Made by a program: the position numbers and the translations under genes
NCBI GenBank assembly: GCA_033557835.1
Contig: JAWQRO010000261.1
Coordinates: 1-45,561 of the forward strand
Origin: Helochares maculicollis
Taxonomy: Eukaryota > Arthropoda > Insecta > Coleoptera > Hydrophilidae
Direction: 5' to 3'
DNA: 45,561 nucleotides
Shown: piece after piece, positions 1 through 12,239 of the stretch
How positions within the stretch are numbered: position 1 is the stretch's first letter
How the letters are laid out: every line of letters begins with the position of its first letter
The notes under the pieces: model-generated
What the model saw: the letters and a program-made list of their open reading frames with translations, nothing else
What the model was told of the DNA's origin: nothing
The model's database searches: none

Positions 1-58
<58 letters not shown>
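1..58. repeat. (AT)n microsatellite
   Basis: Uninterrupted AT dinucleotide repeat from the first base of the window to position 58, so its left end may lie outside the window. It is followed directly by AT-rich unique sequence. No gene is attached to it. A second, shorter TA tract lies at 9812-9832, at the broken end of a transposase relic. Confidence 0.97.
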
Positions 59-62
<4 letters not shown>

Positions 63-662
63 TATGGCATAAGAAGACTACTGTTACTTCTTCAAATATA
101 AATTCAAATTAAATGTGAGTTGAAATTTTTCGTAGAGACGGATAGAATCGTCTTATTCTTATAATATTTTATTTCGCTTTCAACAGTTAAATCTTTCAGA
201 CAGAAGATCTTCCAAAATGTTACATTCGAGAAACCAAAACATACATTTATGAAATATGTAATAATTTATGCATTGAGCGGTACAGGACTACTAAAATGGT
301 AAATAGCTACATAAAGCAATCCTATGAAAATAGTCTTTCGAGCACATATTCTCTTTCAAAAAACAGACAACCCAAACATGAACTTTTTTCCAAAGGTAAA
401 CAATGTTGTAACATACATTCATACACAGGTACCCTATACAATACAGACCTCAGGGCATCTACAACTTCTGGCTACCTTCTTTGTAAGCAACGATAAATGA
501 GTTTATAGCAATCAAACTTTATATTCTGTCCAAATGTTCTCGATAAAGTTGTGAGAATTTGAACAAGTATGCGTAAAAAATATTGCTTCTAATTAATCTA
601 AATATGTTTTTATGTTTTATAAATCGCGACAATTTTTAAACTCTGCTTTTATTGAGTAGGCA

Positions 663-722
663 GGATTCAGTAGCTCACAGTCTTATTGGTCTCAAGACCA
701 AAGGGTGGTTGCATTTGAATCC
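663..722. other. Nested inverted-repeat element, tRNA-derived SINE-like at best
   Basis: An outer 6-bp inverted repeat (GGATTC at 663-668, GAATCC at 717-722) encloses a perfect inner 7-bp inverted repeat, TTGGTCT (686-692) and AGACCAA (695-701). TAGCTCACAG (671-680) and TTTGAATCC (714-722) weakly resemble the A and B boxes of a tRNA-type RNA polymerase III promoter. No 7-bp acceptor stem can be folded and the anticodon loop would be too short, so this is not a functional tRNA. A decayed tRNA-derived SINE head is possible; a chance palindrome is equally likely. Confidence 0.25.
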
Positions 723-3029
723 AGAACAGTGCCTAATGTAAAGATCAGTCTCTCAACAGAGCGGTATAGTACCAGCGAGCATGGTTACGATAGAGAAAAT
801 TGATTCAAATAACTTTAGTGGCAGAACAAAAGCACCTGGATTTTCCAGTCTTTGATAACTACCACAACTATTATTTTATATACTATAGTTGAATTGAAAA
901 TCACAAAAATGTGGAAATCTTACTATAGAAATCCTAAGATGCGTTTCTAATATACGTTACATTAGAGTTGGAGACATCACAGTAGCTCCTAATAAAGAAG
1001 AAGAAAACTATGTCAATAGTATATCCGCCCTTGATACAGGTTAAAGTTATGAAATCATTTCCTAATATTCTCGATATCGGAATATTAACAGAACATTGAA
1101 ATATGTGTACGTTGTATCCAGTTAAGAAATAAATATATTTTCAAATGTAATAAATTAACTTTTCCATTATACTCTATAACCAACCTTTGTGCTTTTCTGG
1201 AAAGTTTTTCCATTTCATCTGCTTTTAGTTGCAATAGGTAAAATTATATGAGAATCTATAGACAATAACTCTAATCAGCTCCATTAAATTTAAGTTTTTA
1301 AACTATGTCGAGGAATCATATTTTCTAGTATCTACTGTATTATCAAATATTGTGTGAACATTTTGTAAAGTCGTTTAATATCAATCTACGCAAAAACTTA
1401 ACAAGAAATTAGCTTCATAATTGCTCTTTAAAAACGGATTTTATTTTTGGGAACCTAACTAGACTTCATTTATCAATATTGCTTATGGGGTAAAGGAGAT
1501 AACTAGACTAACATCTATTTACAGTCTATTCCATGCCTTTTGATCCAACAACAATAATATAATAAGGAATGAAATGATTGTATTAGTGTTGAATAATTTG
1601 TTAGAAGTGGTTAGGGAGGCTGTGCACTATTATGTAAATAGTAAATACGCTTAGAAAGAGTTATGATTTACAACAGACCCTAAATATCAATTGTTTTATT
1701 TGTAGTATTAACAACTTGGGAAATATGGACTTTATTGAAAACTTTATATTTCCTTCTGAATTGTATTTTCATACAATAACAAAGCATTTTGCAATGTTTA
1801 ATGAAAATATACAAGTAAGTTGTTTCTACTTATGATAAACGATAAGAAAGAGACAATTTTACAAGTCACATTTTTTATCCTTTAGCTTTTTCCAATAATT
1901 TTCTGAAATGTTTTCAAATTTTGACTTATGAAGAAATCGAAATTATTAATTGTAAAGTCGATAAAATTGGTTTTAGTTTTCCTAAATATATTTTACTTTA
2001 CAGCATACTTGCAACGAACAATCGAATCAGTTATTCACTTTTGATACAATTCCATACGACATTGTACGTGCATAAATTACGCCATCAACCTAGATTAATT
2101 GTATAGTTTGTACTGTTTGTCACTTTGATGTGGTCAGAAATTGTGTATTATCGGCATTTAGGAGTAGAGCGCAGGAAAACTGTAATTAACGTGTAACATG
2201 GAGATCTCGGTTTACATATTAGGCCCTGCGGATGCTTATAGGCGTATTTGTACCATTTAATGATGAAATTAATCTTCCATTCATCAACGAACAGAGCATT
2301 ACCAATTTATTCCATTATTGCCAATTCCGTTACATAACCTATACGTTAATCTTACGCGCGTGCTTGTTTCTTCATTACCTACATATGCAAGATAATTTTA
2401 CGCAGCATTATTGTTAATCTTGTAGCTAATAAAAATACAATTTAATTTTAAAATTAAATATAGGAAAGTTTGAATACATCCTGCATCAATAAAGTGGCTG
2501 ACATAAAGCGAACAAATTCAAAACATATTTATAAGGAAAGAATTATCCCCGAAATACTCTTTCCCTTAATATCTTTCTAAGATATATTTTCGCCTATAAT
2601 ATTTATATGAATGAAATTGCCGGTAAAATTATAAATGAGCATAGAATGGTGAAATTATAATGACGAAAACTATTGACACATTAATGATGGAGACATAATG
2701 TTGATGATCTCTTACTAAACGCAGAAAGCGTTAGTCAGTGTGGTAGCATGGATGCAACGACACAAGCAGGTAGTCTGAATAAAGTTGAAAATGTAAGCAA
2801 ATTGGCATATACGAATTCAAATGGAGTTGATGCAAAAAGTCCATTTCCATGAGAATAAAGCAAATAAACACTGCTAACTCAGCGATATTCAAAATTCGTC
2901 GGCCAGCGCATTTCTTCCGGATGTAAACGAGGTTGAGACTTCTCTTTATATTTCGCCCAATTTCACTCTCACACTTCGCTAACTTTGCGCCTTGATGCGA
3001 TTTTCACATTTTCATTTTCATGCCCCGTC

Positions 3030-3112
3030 ACCGCTTCCTAGGTGCACTTCTAACCCAAGACGCGACGCCGACGTCGCAGTCACAGCGGTACCCCGGCTAC
3101 ACCTCGCCATCC
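3030..3112. other. GC-rich island with a perfect 6-bp hairpin
   Basis: This roughly 80-base segment is clearly more GC-rich than the AT-rich DNA on both sides. It contains GCGACG (3062-3067) and CGTCGC (3072-3077) around a CCGA loop, which includes the sequence GACGTC (the palindromic CREB/bZIP-type core). No convincing reading frame crosses it. It could be a regulatory island, a small non-coding exon or old transposon DNA. I infer no more than that. Confidence 0.35.
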
Positions 3113-6100
3113 AACTTATATAATATTCAATACTTTTCCACTTTTCGCAGACTGCATATCTATTAGTTCCCATATTCGAAAAGTGCCATTACGCACAAAT
3201 TTTCCTCGACTACTTCCCCGAAGAAGGAAGGCAATTTTAAATTTATTATTTGCGAAAATAAAATGGGCATGGAAAATCAGGGGGCGAGTACCGGGAAATT
3301 CGGGGCTTTGACGGATGTATCTCTAATTTAAAATCTACATATAAATTGCGATTTATATTATGTTTTCGACAGCTCTATTATGTTAATATTAGAGGCGGTA
3401 TTTTCCAAACTTAACAGAAGCCATTAGTACAGGAAAACAGTGTTTCGTGTACTGATGCATGAGATAAACTCGGTTATGCAAATGAGGTAACAAATAAAAG
3501 GGTTTAAGTCGCAGGGGAACAAAGGCCTAACTCTTAAAATATACATTCTTGGTTAATGCTATAATAAAAATTATTACTTTTAATATTGGTCGTAACCTTA
3601 ATCTGTATTACTATAATTTATTACCTGCTAATTCCCTGTGACTTTAGCCTATGGAAAATTACTCGAACTCGCATGTCTCGGCTTTAGAGAAACTTGGCTG
3701 CTTTACGAAAGCAGTTATTATACTTAATGACATTCGAAATTCCAAATTAAATTTTTTAAGTGGCTGGAATTGTCTTTTTTACGATATTCGCCAAGAAAAG
3801 TACGTGACGCCGTAAAATCAGAAATAATTACGGAAATTTGGGATACAAACACCGAGAAAGAAGAATCTCGATATTCTAGTTCTTTATTTATTGATGGGGA
3901 ACTAGCTATAAAAACTATTTTTTTTTCATTCGAATAAATACCTGGAACATTCTTTCACTGTACTACATGAACTTCCGTTTCCCAAAACTCTTGCAGCGGA
4001 AGAAAGAAAATAATTCTCCCCTCACTAGAAATTAACAAGATATGACAAAGTTGAAAACACTTCGTTTCGGCTGCAGCCAGCCAGGTAGCGTGAAGTATCC
4101 TCAAAGTTTCCTTGTTCCTAAACTGCAGAAAGGAACAAATTTCCGCGAGATAATAAATGTTTACAAACATTTGTGTAAAGTTTTAAAGCAGGCAGAAACC
4201 GGGGGCTATTTTAAAATATTAGCGGAACTTTTTAGTCACTTAGCTTGCAGGTAGAGACATGGTCCCTTAAATTTATTATTAGACTTTTGAAGTTGGCAAT
4301 AACATTGCTGCTAATATATAATTCGTGAAGTTTAAGTTCTTTGGAACGCGAACTGTTCGCCAGAAAAATGAAAGAAACGTGTTTTAGCGCAAATGGGACC
4401 CTCCTTAATTATTAACAGCCCTAGAAAAAAGAATGCGTAGCTTCCTTCCCATTTATTTTTTATCTGCGTGTTTATATAAAAAAGAAGATTCCTTGTAAAC
4501 CGCAAGGCGGTGTTCTAAAGAGGCTCGAGTAAACCTTATACAAGTAATAAACCTTATTCAGTAAATTAAGACCCCTTTTGTGCTAATAAGTAGCTCGGTA
4601 ATGTCGAACAACTTATAAACTTGCCAACTAAATTATCTAACCATTTACGCTTTATCGAATATCCAAGATTTCTCAGCCATAAATTAGCCGAATTGAATGG
4701 AAAGGTGAAGTCTTCTCTCCCTCTACACCTGCAAAACGTCTCAACAAGTTTGCTGAAAGTTTGGTGCTACATATGCAATGTATATTAAGCGGTAAGTAGG
4801 ATTACGAGGGTCGAGGAACGTTTTGAATAAACTGAAAGCCCCCGCTTTTGCCGCCTAGTTCCTCTCTCACCAAACGAACCCGTGCCAGATTTGGGAGCAG
4901 GTACATGCATATGGAAGTTGTGGAGGCGGCAAGTAGCGTATTTAACGGAAGGGTGAAGGGCAGGCCAGGTTGCCTCCAACCAAATCCGAATCATCAGCCC
5001 CTTAATCATATATTATGCATATGTCAATTACCAAGACCGCGTATTATCAACAATCTCTGGCTGCAACCACTCCTCGTTTACTATATTTCGTGTAATAATT
5101 CAGCTTTTATTACAACTCCACGGTTGGGGTAATAACTTTGCCATAGGCCATGCAGGGAGGTGTCTGAAAAATCCTTTTGTTGGCGCCCGAAAGGGGTAAC
5201 TAACCTGATGTAATGGGCTTGATTTTAATGGGGTTAACAAGAGGGGTCCGAAAACTGATAACTTATTAATATTGCGTTCTAATTAAAAGTTGGGAATTTT
5301 ACGGTGGCCGATGGGGTAGGCTTGGAATTTGAAGAATGTTTTAATGCTTTAATAAGCATTGAATTCAGATGCTAGCTTTCTATTTAAACGTTGTGTAAAA
5401 TACAAAAAATTCTTAAATATAATTAAACGTTAAAGATTAAAATTATTTAAGTAAATTATCTACAGATTATTAAACTAAAATCAAATTAATCTTATCCCTT
5501 CATATTTCCCATAACATTCAGTAAACACATTATACAATATACAATTGGTATATTAATAACTCTTTACACAAAATAAAAATTTTGTAACATCTATGCGATG
5601 AAATGATAAAAATTACAGAATTACAATTTAATGTTGTTAGACTAGAACGCAAGGCGTTTTCATTTTAAGCAATATGTATTAAAATGTTGTAGTAGCTAGC
5701 TCCAGTTTGCAAATTTTGTGCAAAATATGGGCGAAATACGGATTTAACGTCATCAACTGTGGAGAGGTAGATGAAAAACGTAATAGAAATTGGAATAAAT
5801 GGTGACCTCCGATATTGTGACCGGTCTTTTACTATGTGTTTTTAAGCGCAAAACTTCGACAGTTCATTGTGGTGATTTGAAAGTCTTGAAATATCAATTC
5901 TGAAGCTCTCGCTAACATTTTTCCGCAAAAAATGTATACCTTGATAGCGAGCTGAATTGAATCAAGAAATAAATCCCACTGATCAAGTACAAATGTGAAA
6001 TATTTAATCTTAATAGCAATGTTAATCAGATCAAGAATTGTAGCTATTATTGTTGAAAAACAATGTATCACTGTTCCACTAAAAGACATCATCAGATAAT

Positions 6101-8789
6101 GTGACTTAGAAAATACAGCTGGTCAGGCAACACAGTTATAAACAGCATATGTGATTCTTGAGCTCAAATTTAAAGAGATATGGGTATCAACTACACCTGT
6201 TTTCAATTTTCTGTATTAGTTGCAAAAATGACCAAGCTATACAATTATACTTAGAGCTCCTAATAAATATTTCCACAAATGCAGTTAATTGCCCGTAAAA
6301 CTAAAACTTTTTCTATATTCAGCAATGTTTGATGTCCATATCTAAGAAACATCTGCCAACAGATTTCTTCAAAAATGTTTTCAAATGAAATTGCGGGGCA
6401 TATCAAGCGATATATAAAATGATTTATTATAAAGAAAATGACGGAATGGTGATTATTTAAAATTCTACAAATTTGTCGAGTATGCAGCGCTAATAAACTG
6501 GCGATTCAGCAAAACTGGGATTGAGAATAAAATTGAATCTATATTAGTGGCTCGGTGGCTTGAAGGCGGGAAAATAAGATTTTAAGAAGCACTAAGCTAT
6601 AAAGTTATAGCCGATTGCTATCACTTATTAAATGAGTTCCTCCCTGCACCAAGAGCCCTACGAAAACTTCCGGTTTAAACTGTACTATAAAATTTAATAA
6701 CTTCTTTAAGTGGAAGCCCTTACTTTCTTCTAAGCAATTATTGTGCCTCTGTCTTCATAAGTTGTAACTTACCACTGCAAATCTAGTGAGTTATGCAATA
6801 TTATCTTCAAAGCATGTTGCTGTAAATTTATCTGAAATAGACATATGTAGGAAAAATGTGTGGTGTCCTTGCTAAGGTATCGCAAAGGTATCAACATAAA
6901 TATCGTTTATACTTTGCTAACATTAATTGATAAGAAATGCAAACCCATTATTTGAAAAATCAACTAGAAAAGAACCCCAACTGGATTTCCTTTATGAAAA
7001 GCAAGGTATTTAATTTTGTATTGAACGCAATTTTCAGAGTACTCTGTCGAAAAATACTGTTGGTGGTATTAGCCTGAGGCAACGCGGGGCCCCCAATATA
7101 TACGAATGATTGGGGAAGAAGTACGCTACAATAAAATAAATATAATGCTCGGAGATTATATCGGTGCTTTTTCGTTTGTACAAATTGGAAAATTTTATTT
7201 ACCCAAAAGAAAAAATGTGGTCGATTAAATTTCTTGTTATTTTAGGCGCCTCGCTTCTCGGGTTACTAGTTTATTTTTTCTTGGGCTGGAAAATAATTTC
7301 TGGTTTGAGGTCCAATAAGCAGCCAACTTTATCCCCCTTATGACCTCTAGTAAAAGCCTGCGATATTTTAAAAGTGTTCCTTGATCCGGCCACTTTAAAA
7401 CGAGGCCTTAAACATCTGGGAACAGTTTGACAGAAGATCAATGTGTGTTGAGATCGGTTCGAGATTAAGAAGCCAGTCCAGTCGTTTACTCTGTCCTCAA
7501 TGCGAAAATGTTTTGATAGATTATCTTCCAAGTAAGTTTAAGAAATTGGTGGTTTATTCTGCTTTGTAAGTTGCGGTGTTACCCACTAAAACTTTTCGAT
7601 AAATTGAATGAGATATTTTGCGTTTGTCCTATTTCCAAGTAAATGCATTTAATTTCGTTTTGATTTTCGCTCAGTACTAATAAATTTTCACGATTTTTTA
7701 CTGGGTTTGAGTTTATATCTTAGGTCTGAATTTATATTCCAAATTATTTCAAAGAGAAATATGGCGGATTTTTATCAAATCGTACCGACAGACAAGCGAA
7801 TGAATTTTTTAACTGAAGAGAAAAATAAATAGCAATTACAAGATATTTGCCAGGAGGCGAGACTGTCTGCAAGCAAAGCAAGAGAAGTATTACTTCTGAA
7901 GCGTCGCGGTATTGAACACGCCGCTCCAGCGCCACCATTGCGCTAGGCTGCATCACCGATTTCCACAGGAACGTTAACGTACCGGTTCTTTATGCTGCTA
8001 CAAATTTAATAACTTTTTTTATCTGCAAATATTAGCTCATTTATTCAATTCAAAACACTACTACACAATTTTACCTGCCTTATTAAATGCATGCTGCAGT
8101 TAAATGCGTATTTTCTATGTATTATCTTTAGTCTACAAATAAACGGAACAAAATTTTGTGGGTTTACGATTAATACATTAAATATATTTTCTACGTAAAG
8201 GTCACACAGCTCTAAGTAGGTTGTTAATTGATATTTTTCTGTCCAGATAGGTGTAGTCATATGTCTTAAGCGATATCTTTACAAAGTTAAAAAAACAAAT
8301 TACAGTATATTTAACAACATTCATATTAGGTACAGAACCCATAAACTTAAATCCATTGATTTTGCAGCTAAGATTTAAAGTACTGAAAACATCGCAGATT
8401 GTATATTTTGCAATATATTTTTACTATTCAGCTATTTCTATTGTAAAGGTTAAAACTCTTGGAACTTGAGCATACAAAGTTAAGAATATTTACCGTATTT
8501 TATTGTTGAAAATATGCTTCAAGTCAAACTTGATGAACAATATGTATACGTAAACAATTTCTTCTAAGGTTAGAAGATATTTTTTACACATTTTATGTTG
8601 TTTTAAGTTCTTAAAACGCTTTGACAATGTAAACAATTTTTCTTATGTCAATGCAAGCAAGAGAGTATGTGTGCATAAGACTTTCAAACTCGAGATTATT
8701 AAAATGTTATAGTTATCGGAAGTCACTATTTCAAGTTGATATATTTTTAGACATTTTAATTAATTACTTCTTATTAATCTAACCTGGCT

Positions 8790-9050
8790 TACTATCTCTG
8801 TAAACATCATCATTATCAGCCATATCAACCTGTATTTCAAGGTGAGGCCTCCTTAATTAATTATTTAGTTATTATTTTTATTTTTAGCAATGTTGTTCAC
8901 GTGCCTCTACTTCTTCTGAAGAGGGGATGTCTTAGTATATTTTTACGTGGTTATCCCTACCACTTGCCGTGTGTATTATTGTTCCAGCAACTTCCATTTA
9001 TTGCGGTTTCCGGCTAGCCTGAACCAGGTTGTTCCTGCAATTCAGAATCA
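8790..9050. other. Unassigned flank 3' of the DD37D element
   Basis: This segment lies beyond the stop codon of the minus-strand DD37D transposase and should include its 3' untranslated end and one terminal inverted repeat if they survive. I cannot find the partner terminal repeat, because the other end of the element is lost at the TA tract. Around 8807-8855 a CATCATCATTATCAGCC string followed by a GGTGAGGCCTCC string weakly resembles the 3' tails of some insect non-LTR elements. That resemblance is from memory of the general motif and is weak. Confidence 0.25.
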
Positions 9051-9052
9051 AT

Positions 9053-9811
9053 TTATTTGGTTTCGATATGATCACCTTTTGCCTTGACTATAGCTTTGAG
9101 ACGGTCAAAAAAAGAATCGCAAGCTGCCCGAATGTGATTTGCTAGTATTTTGGTCCACTCACGGACAATGGCTTTCTTCAGCGTCTCAAGGCTGGTGCAT
9201 TTTTTAACTCGGACATTGCTCTCCAAAATGGCCCATAGAGAATAATGGATTCGCGTCTGGCGAATTCGAGAGCCATTGTATGGTCGAATTGAAGTTTGGA
9301 ACATTGTTTTTCAGCCATTCTTAGTTTACTCGCGCTTTATGAGACGGTGCCGAGTCTTATTGAAACGTCCGTGGTCTGCGACCGAAATATTTGTCTGCCC
9401 AAGGTTTCAAAGCAGCCTTCAGAACGTTTTCCCGATAATATGTCGCATTTACTTTGATGTCAGGCTCAATGAAAACGATTGGAGAGCGCCCATCCGCGGT
9501 TACAGAGGCCCAAACCATTATTTGTGGCGGGTGCTGCTTTCTGGTGACCAACCGATGGCTCAAATTCTTGGATGAACGTTCGGTCAAGTAAACCCTATCG
9601 TTTTGAGAGTTTACAAATTGCTCAATTGGGAAATTTTTCTCGTCAGAAAACACGATGTTCGGAAATTGACCGCTTTCGGCCAAGCAAAGCAAGTCTTTCG
9701 CTCTCTCAAGTCTAAATTGTTGCTGCTTTGGTGTAAGATCATGCACCTTTTGGAACTTATAAGGCTTGACCTTGAGCTCATTTTTCAATATGCGTCGGAT
9801 GCTGCAATTGG
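9053..9811 (-). pseudogene. Decayed DD37D (maT-type) mariner/Tc1 transposase
   Basis: A cut-and-paste DNA transposase relic on the minus strand. The reading frame enters at the TA tract with a helix-turn-helix-like stretch (NCSIRRILKNELK), so roughly the first third of the protein is missing. It then runs through the first catalytic Asp in FSDEKNF (codon 9644-9642), the MVWASVTADG strand and the second catalytic Asp in DSAPSHKA (codon 9356-9354). The C-terminal part (YSLWAILESN to KAKGDHIETK) follows in another frame. Breaks: a CAA-to-TAA-type stop just before the second Asp (9359-9357), a second stop at 9323-9321, and a deletion of about 5 bases near 9245 that shifts the frame and removes the expected third Asp after NPL. 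Counting to where that Asp should be gives 37 intervening residues, hence DD37D. No activity is possible from this copy. Confidence 0.9.
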
Positions 9812-9832
9812 ATATATATATATATATATATA
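9812..9832. repeat. (TA)n tract at the broken end of the DD37D element
   Basis: A short uninterrupted TA repeat starts exactly where transposase homology stops. The frame is open right up to it. Tc1/mariner elements insert at TA, but here the tract replaces internal coding sequence, so it marks a deletion or microsatellite expansion rather than a normal insertion site. That interpretation is inference. Confidence 0.85.
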
Positions 9833-10828
9833 TGAAAAATTATAATTCACTGCTGGGAATTGTACTGTACCAATAGTTGCTGAAAAGAATATTGTACAAG
9901 TTGCAAACAAATGCACTCATTCAATCCTACTATTAAATTTTGCACTTGGTCTTGCCTTTGAGTATGCAGAAGTGGTGAGCTTAAAAATTGCTATTATTTC
10001 TCAGCTGAGGCTGTTATAATTTTATATTTTCAAGCAACTTATTTGTTTATTGACAAAAAACCAAAGATAGTGCTAGGTGTTAAAAATATACTTCAATTTC
10101 AATTTATAAAAGTATTCTGCTGCCGATGGTATAAACCAAAATAAAAAAACATAACGTTTGAATGTGATACACTCTACATAAAGACTAAGGCTATGATAAA
10201 TGGCAAGTTGATTTTTATAATGAATATAGTCTGATAAACATGTTTATGCTAAAGAATTAGTTATTAATCTTTTTTGCCCTAAAATAGAGTTAATAATTAG
10301 GAATTAGATATTGTACAAGCTATGAATAAATATGTTGCTTTGATTACGTAAAAAAGAAAGCGAAATTTAGCCTGCTCTAGATAGATGCAAGAAAGACTTG
10401 ACGCATTTATTCTACACACGGTAAAGCGAAGCTTCTTAATGCTAGAATTCGTCTTAGTGAACTTAATGTTATTGTCATCGATACTTCTCTTTTATTTTCC
10501 AAATTCATGAGCATATAGCGAAAGTATAAATGATTGATTTATCAATTGCTATGGATAACAATACACTAAACCTTTTAACAAAGGCTAACCCAAAGTTTAA
10601 AGTTCCGCGTTTATAATTGGAGGAAAAATTGACGCAGCTTAGCCAAAACAATTGTGAATGATCAGCCACAGGAACACAAACGTATCAACATGTACAAAAA
10701 TCAATTACGTTAATCTCAGTTTCTTTGGATATGAAGTAATATACTAATAATATAACAGGTGACGTTTTCACCAAATCCGAGCAACAGAGGTGTAGATTCA
10801 AAATATTCAGATTTAAAGAAAAAGGTTG
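9833..10828. other. AT-rich stretch without recognisable genes
   Basis: No frame of note and no transposon protein similarity that I can see. The last 25 bases end in a purine-rich run (AAAGAAAAAGG) directly before the putative LTR start at 10829. Such a run is what a polypurine tract looks like, but here it would lie outside a 5' LTR, so it may be chance. Confidence 0.5.
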
Positions 10829-11079
10829 TTGCGTCCTATTGAGGCGCTGAAAGGAGAGGGTGGTATCCCCACTACTTTCTCATAGGTTAGGTATAGAGAT
10901 AAGTTTAGTTTTAGAGTTAGTGTTAAGTATACAACTGTAAAGAATAGTAATAAGTAATTTGTAAGCCCTTGTACATACCATTGGGAAGTGATTAAATACA
11001 ATAATATACAGTCCACATATTATTACTGGCTTGATTGTATTAACGCGCATGAGGTGCGTACTTTCGATCCTTGCTATAT
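10829..11079 (+). mobile_element. LTR-like segment of a BEL/Pao element
   Basis: The segment begins TGTTGCGTCC and lies immediately upstream of a leader repeat and BEL/Pao reverse transcriptase, the place expected for a 5' LTR. It includes a GC-richer start (GGCGCTGAAAGGAGAGGG) and AT-rich poly(A)-signal-like sequence. Boundaries are approximate, because no second LTR copy is present in the window to define them and I see no clear target-site duplication. A solo or truncated LTR of another family is the alternative. Confidence 0.4.
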
Positions 11080-11081
11080 TT

Positions 11082-11156
11082 TTGGTCTTCCATTTGGATA
11101 ACAATTTGTCTGGTCTTCTAACCGGATAATACATTTTTTGGTCCTTCGAGCCGGAT
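11082..11156 (+). repeat. Three-unit 28-bp leader repeat of the BEL/Pao element
   Basis: Three direct copies start at 11082, 11110 and 11138, an exact 28-base period. Each carries a TGGTC(C)TTC motif followed by a CCGGAT-like end (TTTGGATA, ACCGGATA, GCCGGAT). Short repeats of this kind occur in the untranslated leader of BEL/Pao-like elements of flies, to my recollection. The third unit is fused to reverse transcriptase coding sequence at about 11156, so gag, protease and the N-terminal part of pol are missing. Confidence 0.7.
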
Positions 11157-11569
11157 TTAATTTGAGAAAATTTGAATCAAACGCAGGTGTATTGAGCGTG
11201 AACGTACAGACAAATGAAGGGCATATTATAAAATCTGAAACGGATAATAAAACTTTAGGTATAGTTTGGGAGGCTAAGCAAGATCTATTAAAATTCAACA
11301 TCAGCCAACGGAAAGAAAATGAGTTGGTGACAAAACGCTCGATATTGAGTACGGTTGCTCATGTATTCGATCCGTTAGGGTTGCTAAGTTCAGTGACGGT
11401 ATCGGCAAAAATATTAGTACAAAAATTATGGTTTAAAAAGCTTGATTGGGATGAAGATGTTGGTCCAGAGTTGCGTAGAGAGTGGTCAAAACTTAATAAT
11501 GAGCTGAAAAACTTAAGTCAAGTAAAAATTCCTCGTCACGTACTCTTGCGCTATCGGGTTGCACTTTAA
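11138..11569 (+). pseudogene. BEL/Pao retrotransposon reverse transcriptase fragment
   Basis: An open frame of 143 codons (non-ATG start) encodes the end of the reverse transcriptase and its connection region. Recognisable parts in order are FNLRKFESN near the start, SETDNKTLGIVWEAKQD in the middle, then TKRSILSTVAHVFDPLGLL, LWFKKLDWDED and KIPRHVL. This run of motifs is characteristic of BEL/Pao pol (the region often annotated as the A17-peptidase-family/pol segment). The first 6 codons come from the leader repeat, not from pol. The frame stops shortly after IPRHV, where RNase H should follow; I cannot trace RNase H or integrase downstream. This is an internally deleted, inactive copy with a still long open frame, suggesting fairly recent decay. 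Confidence 0.9.
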
Positions 11570-12239
11570 ATACCGCTTCTTTGTACCAAAGGTTATTGCT
11601 AAAACACACAAACTAAAAGACCAAACTGAAAATCAAAGTATATTACAGTATCTGCTATTCAAAAGCTTCAAAGATGGAGGACGAAAAACTTTAAAATAAA
11701 TTATGATAACAGCGGTGAAAGTCATGAAAACAATAATAAAAACAAACATAAAAACAAGAAAAGATAACATATACTTAGCGGCGTATCTGCAACATTTGAA
11801 GAAGGAGCAATATTCAGTTTTATATGCATAATAGAAGGATACAGAGTAGATAATACAGCTTTACTAAGAATAATATATTGCAACAGAGCCATATGCCTGC
11901 TAGACTTTGAAGAATCTTAAATTTTAAAGCTAACTAAATAGAGGTTTAAATAATATATTTAGCAAATAATAATTGCATTTGAGGTGCATAGCTTAACCAG
12001 ATCTTTAATTCATGGATTGTTGCTTTCCATGACGAGTAAAATAGTTCAGTGTATTGCTTTATTTCATACATTTATGTATTTGAGGTTAACACTGGATAGT
12101 AAACTGCAATGAGAAACACATTAAAAATATTGTAAAGAAAGCCAACATTGATATACTAACATGAAGGAGAACTATAGGGTGAACTAGGGAAATTTATGTG
12201 GATGTATTGTATCCTAGTAGTTCCGGTGATTGCATATAG
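11570..12239. other. AT-rich spacer between BEL/Pao and LINE remnants
   Basis: No coding similarity is visible. It lies where RNase H and integrase of the BEL/Pao element or the upstream reverse transcriptase of the LINE would be, but neither can be read in any frame, so both elements appear truncated here. Confidence 0.5.

Larger units (their letters stand above)
59..8790. other. AT-rich non-genic stretch
   Basis: No open frame here is convincing. The longest frames (about 60-99 codons) overlap on opposite strands, match no protein family I recognise and have no start or splice context. The stretch contains two local features listed separately: a stem-rich element at 663-722 and a GC-rich island around 3030-3110. 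Near 7090-7115 there is a 7-bp inverted repeat (CCCCAAT / ATTGGGG) around an 11-base spacer, next to the motif GCGGGGCCCCC. Otherwise I see ordinary fly-like intergenic or intronic DNA. A non-coding transcript or large-gene intron cannot be excluded from sequence alone. Confidence 0.6.

Noticed and set aside
7454..7465. GGTTCGAGATT as a tRNA B box
   Set aside because: No acceptor stem, D arm or anticodon arm can be folded around it.
9276..9845. Plus-strand frames of 80-99 codons across the DD37D element
   Set aside because: Antisense shadows of the minus-strand transposase.
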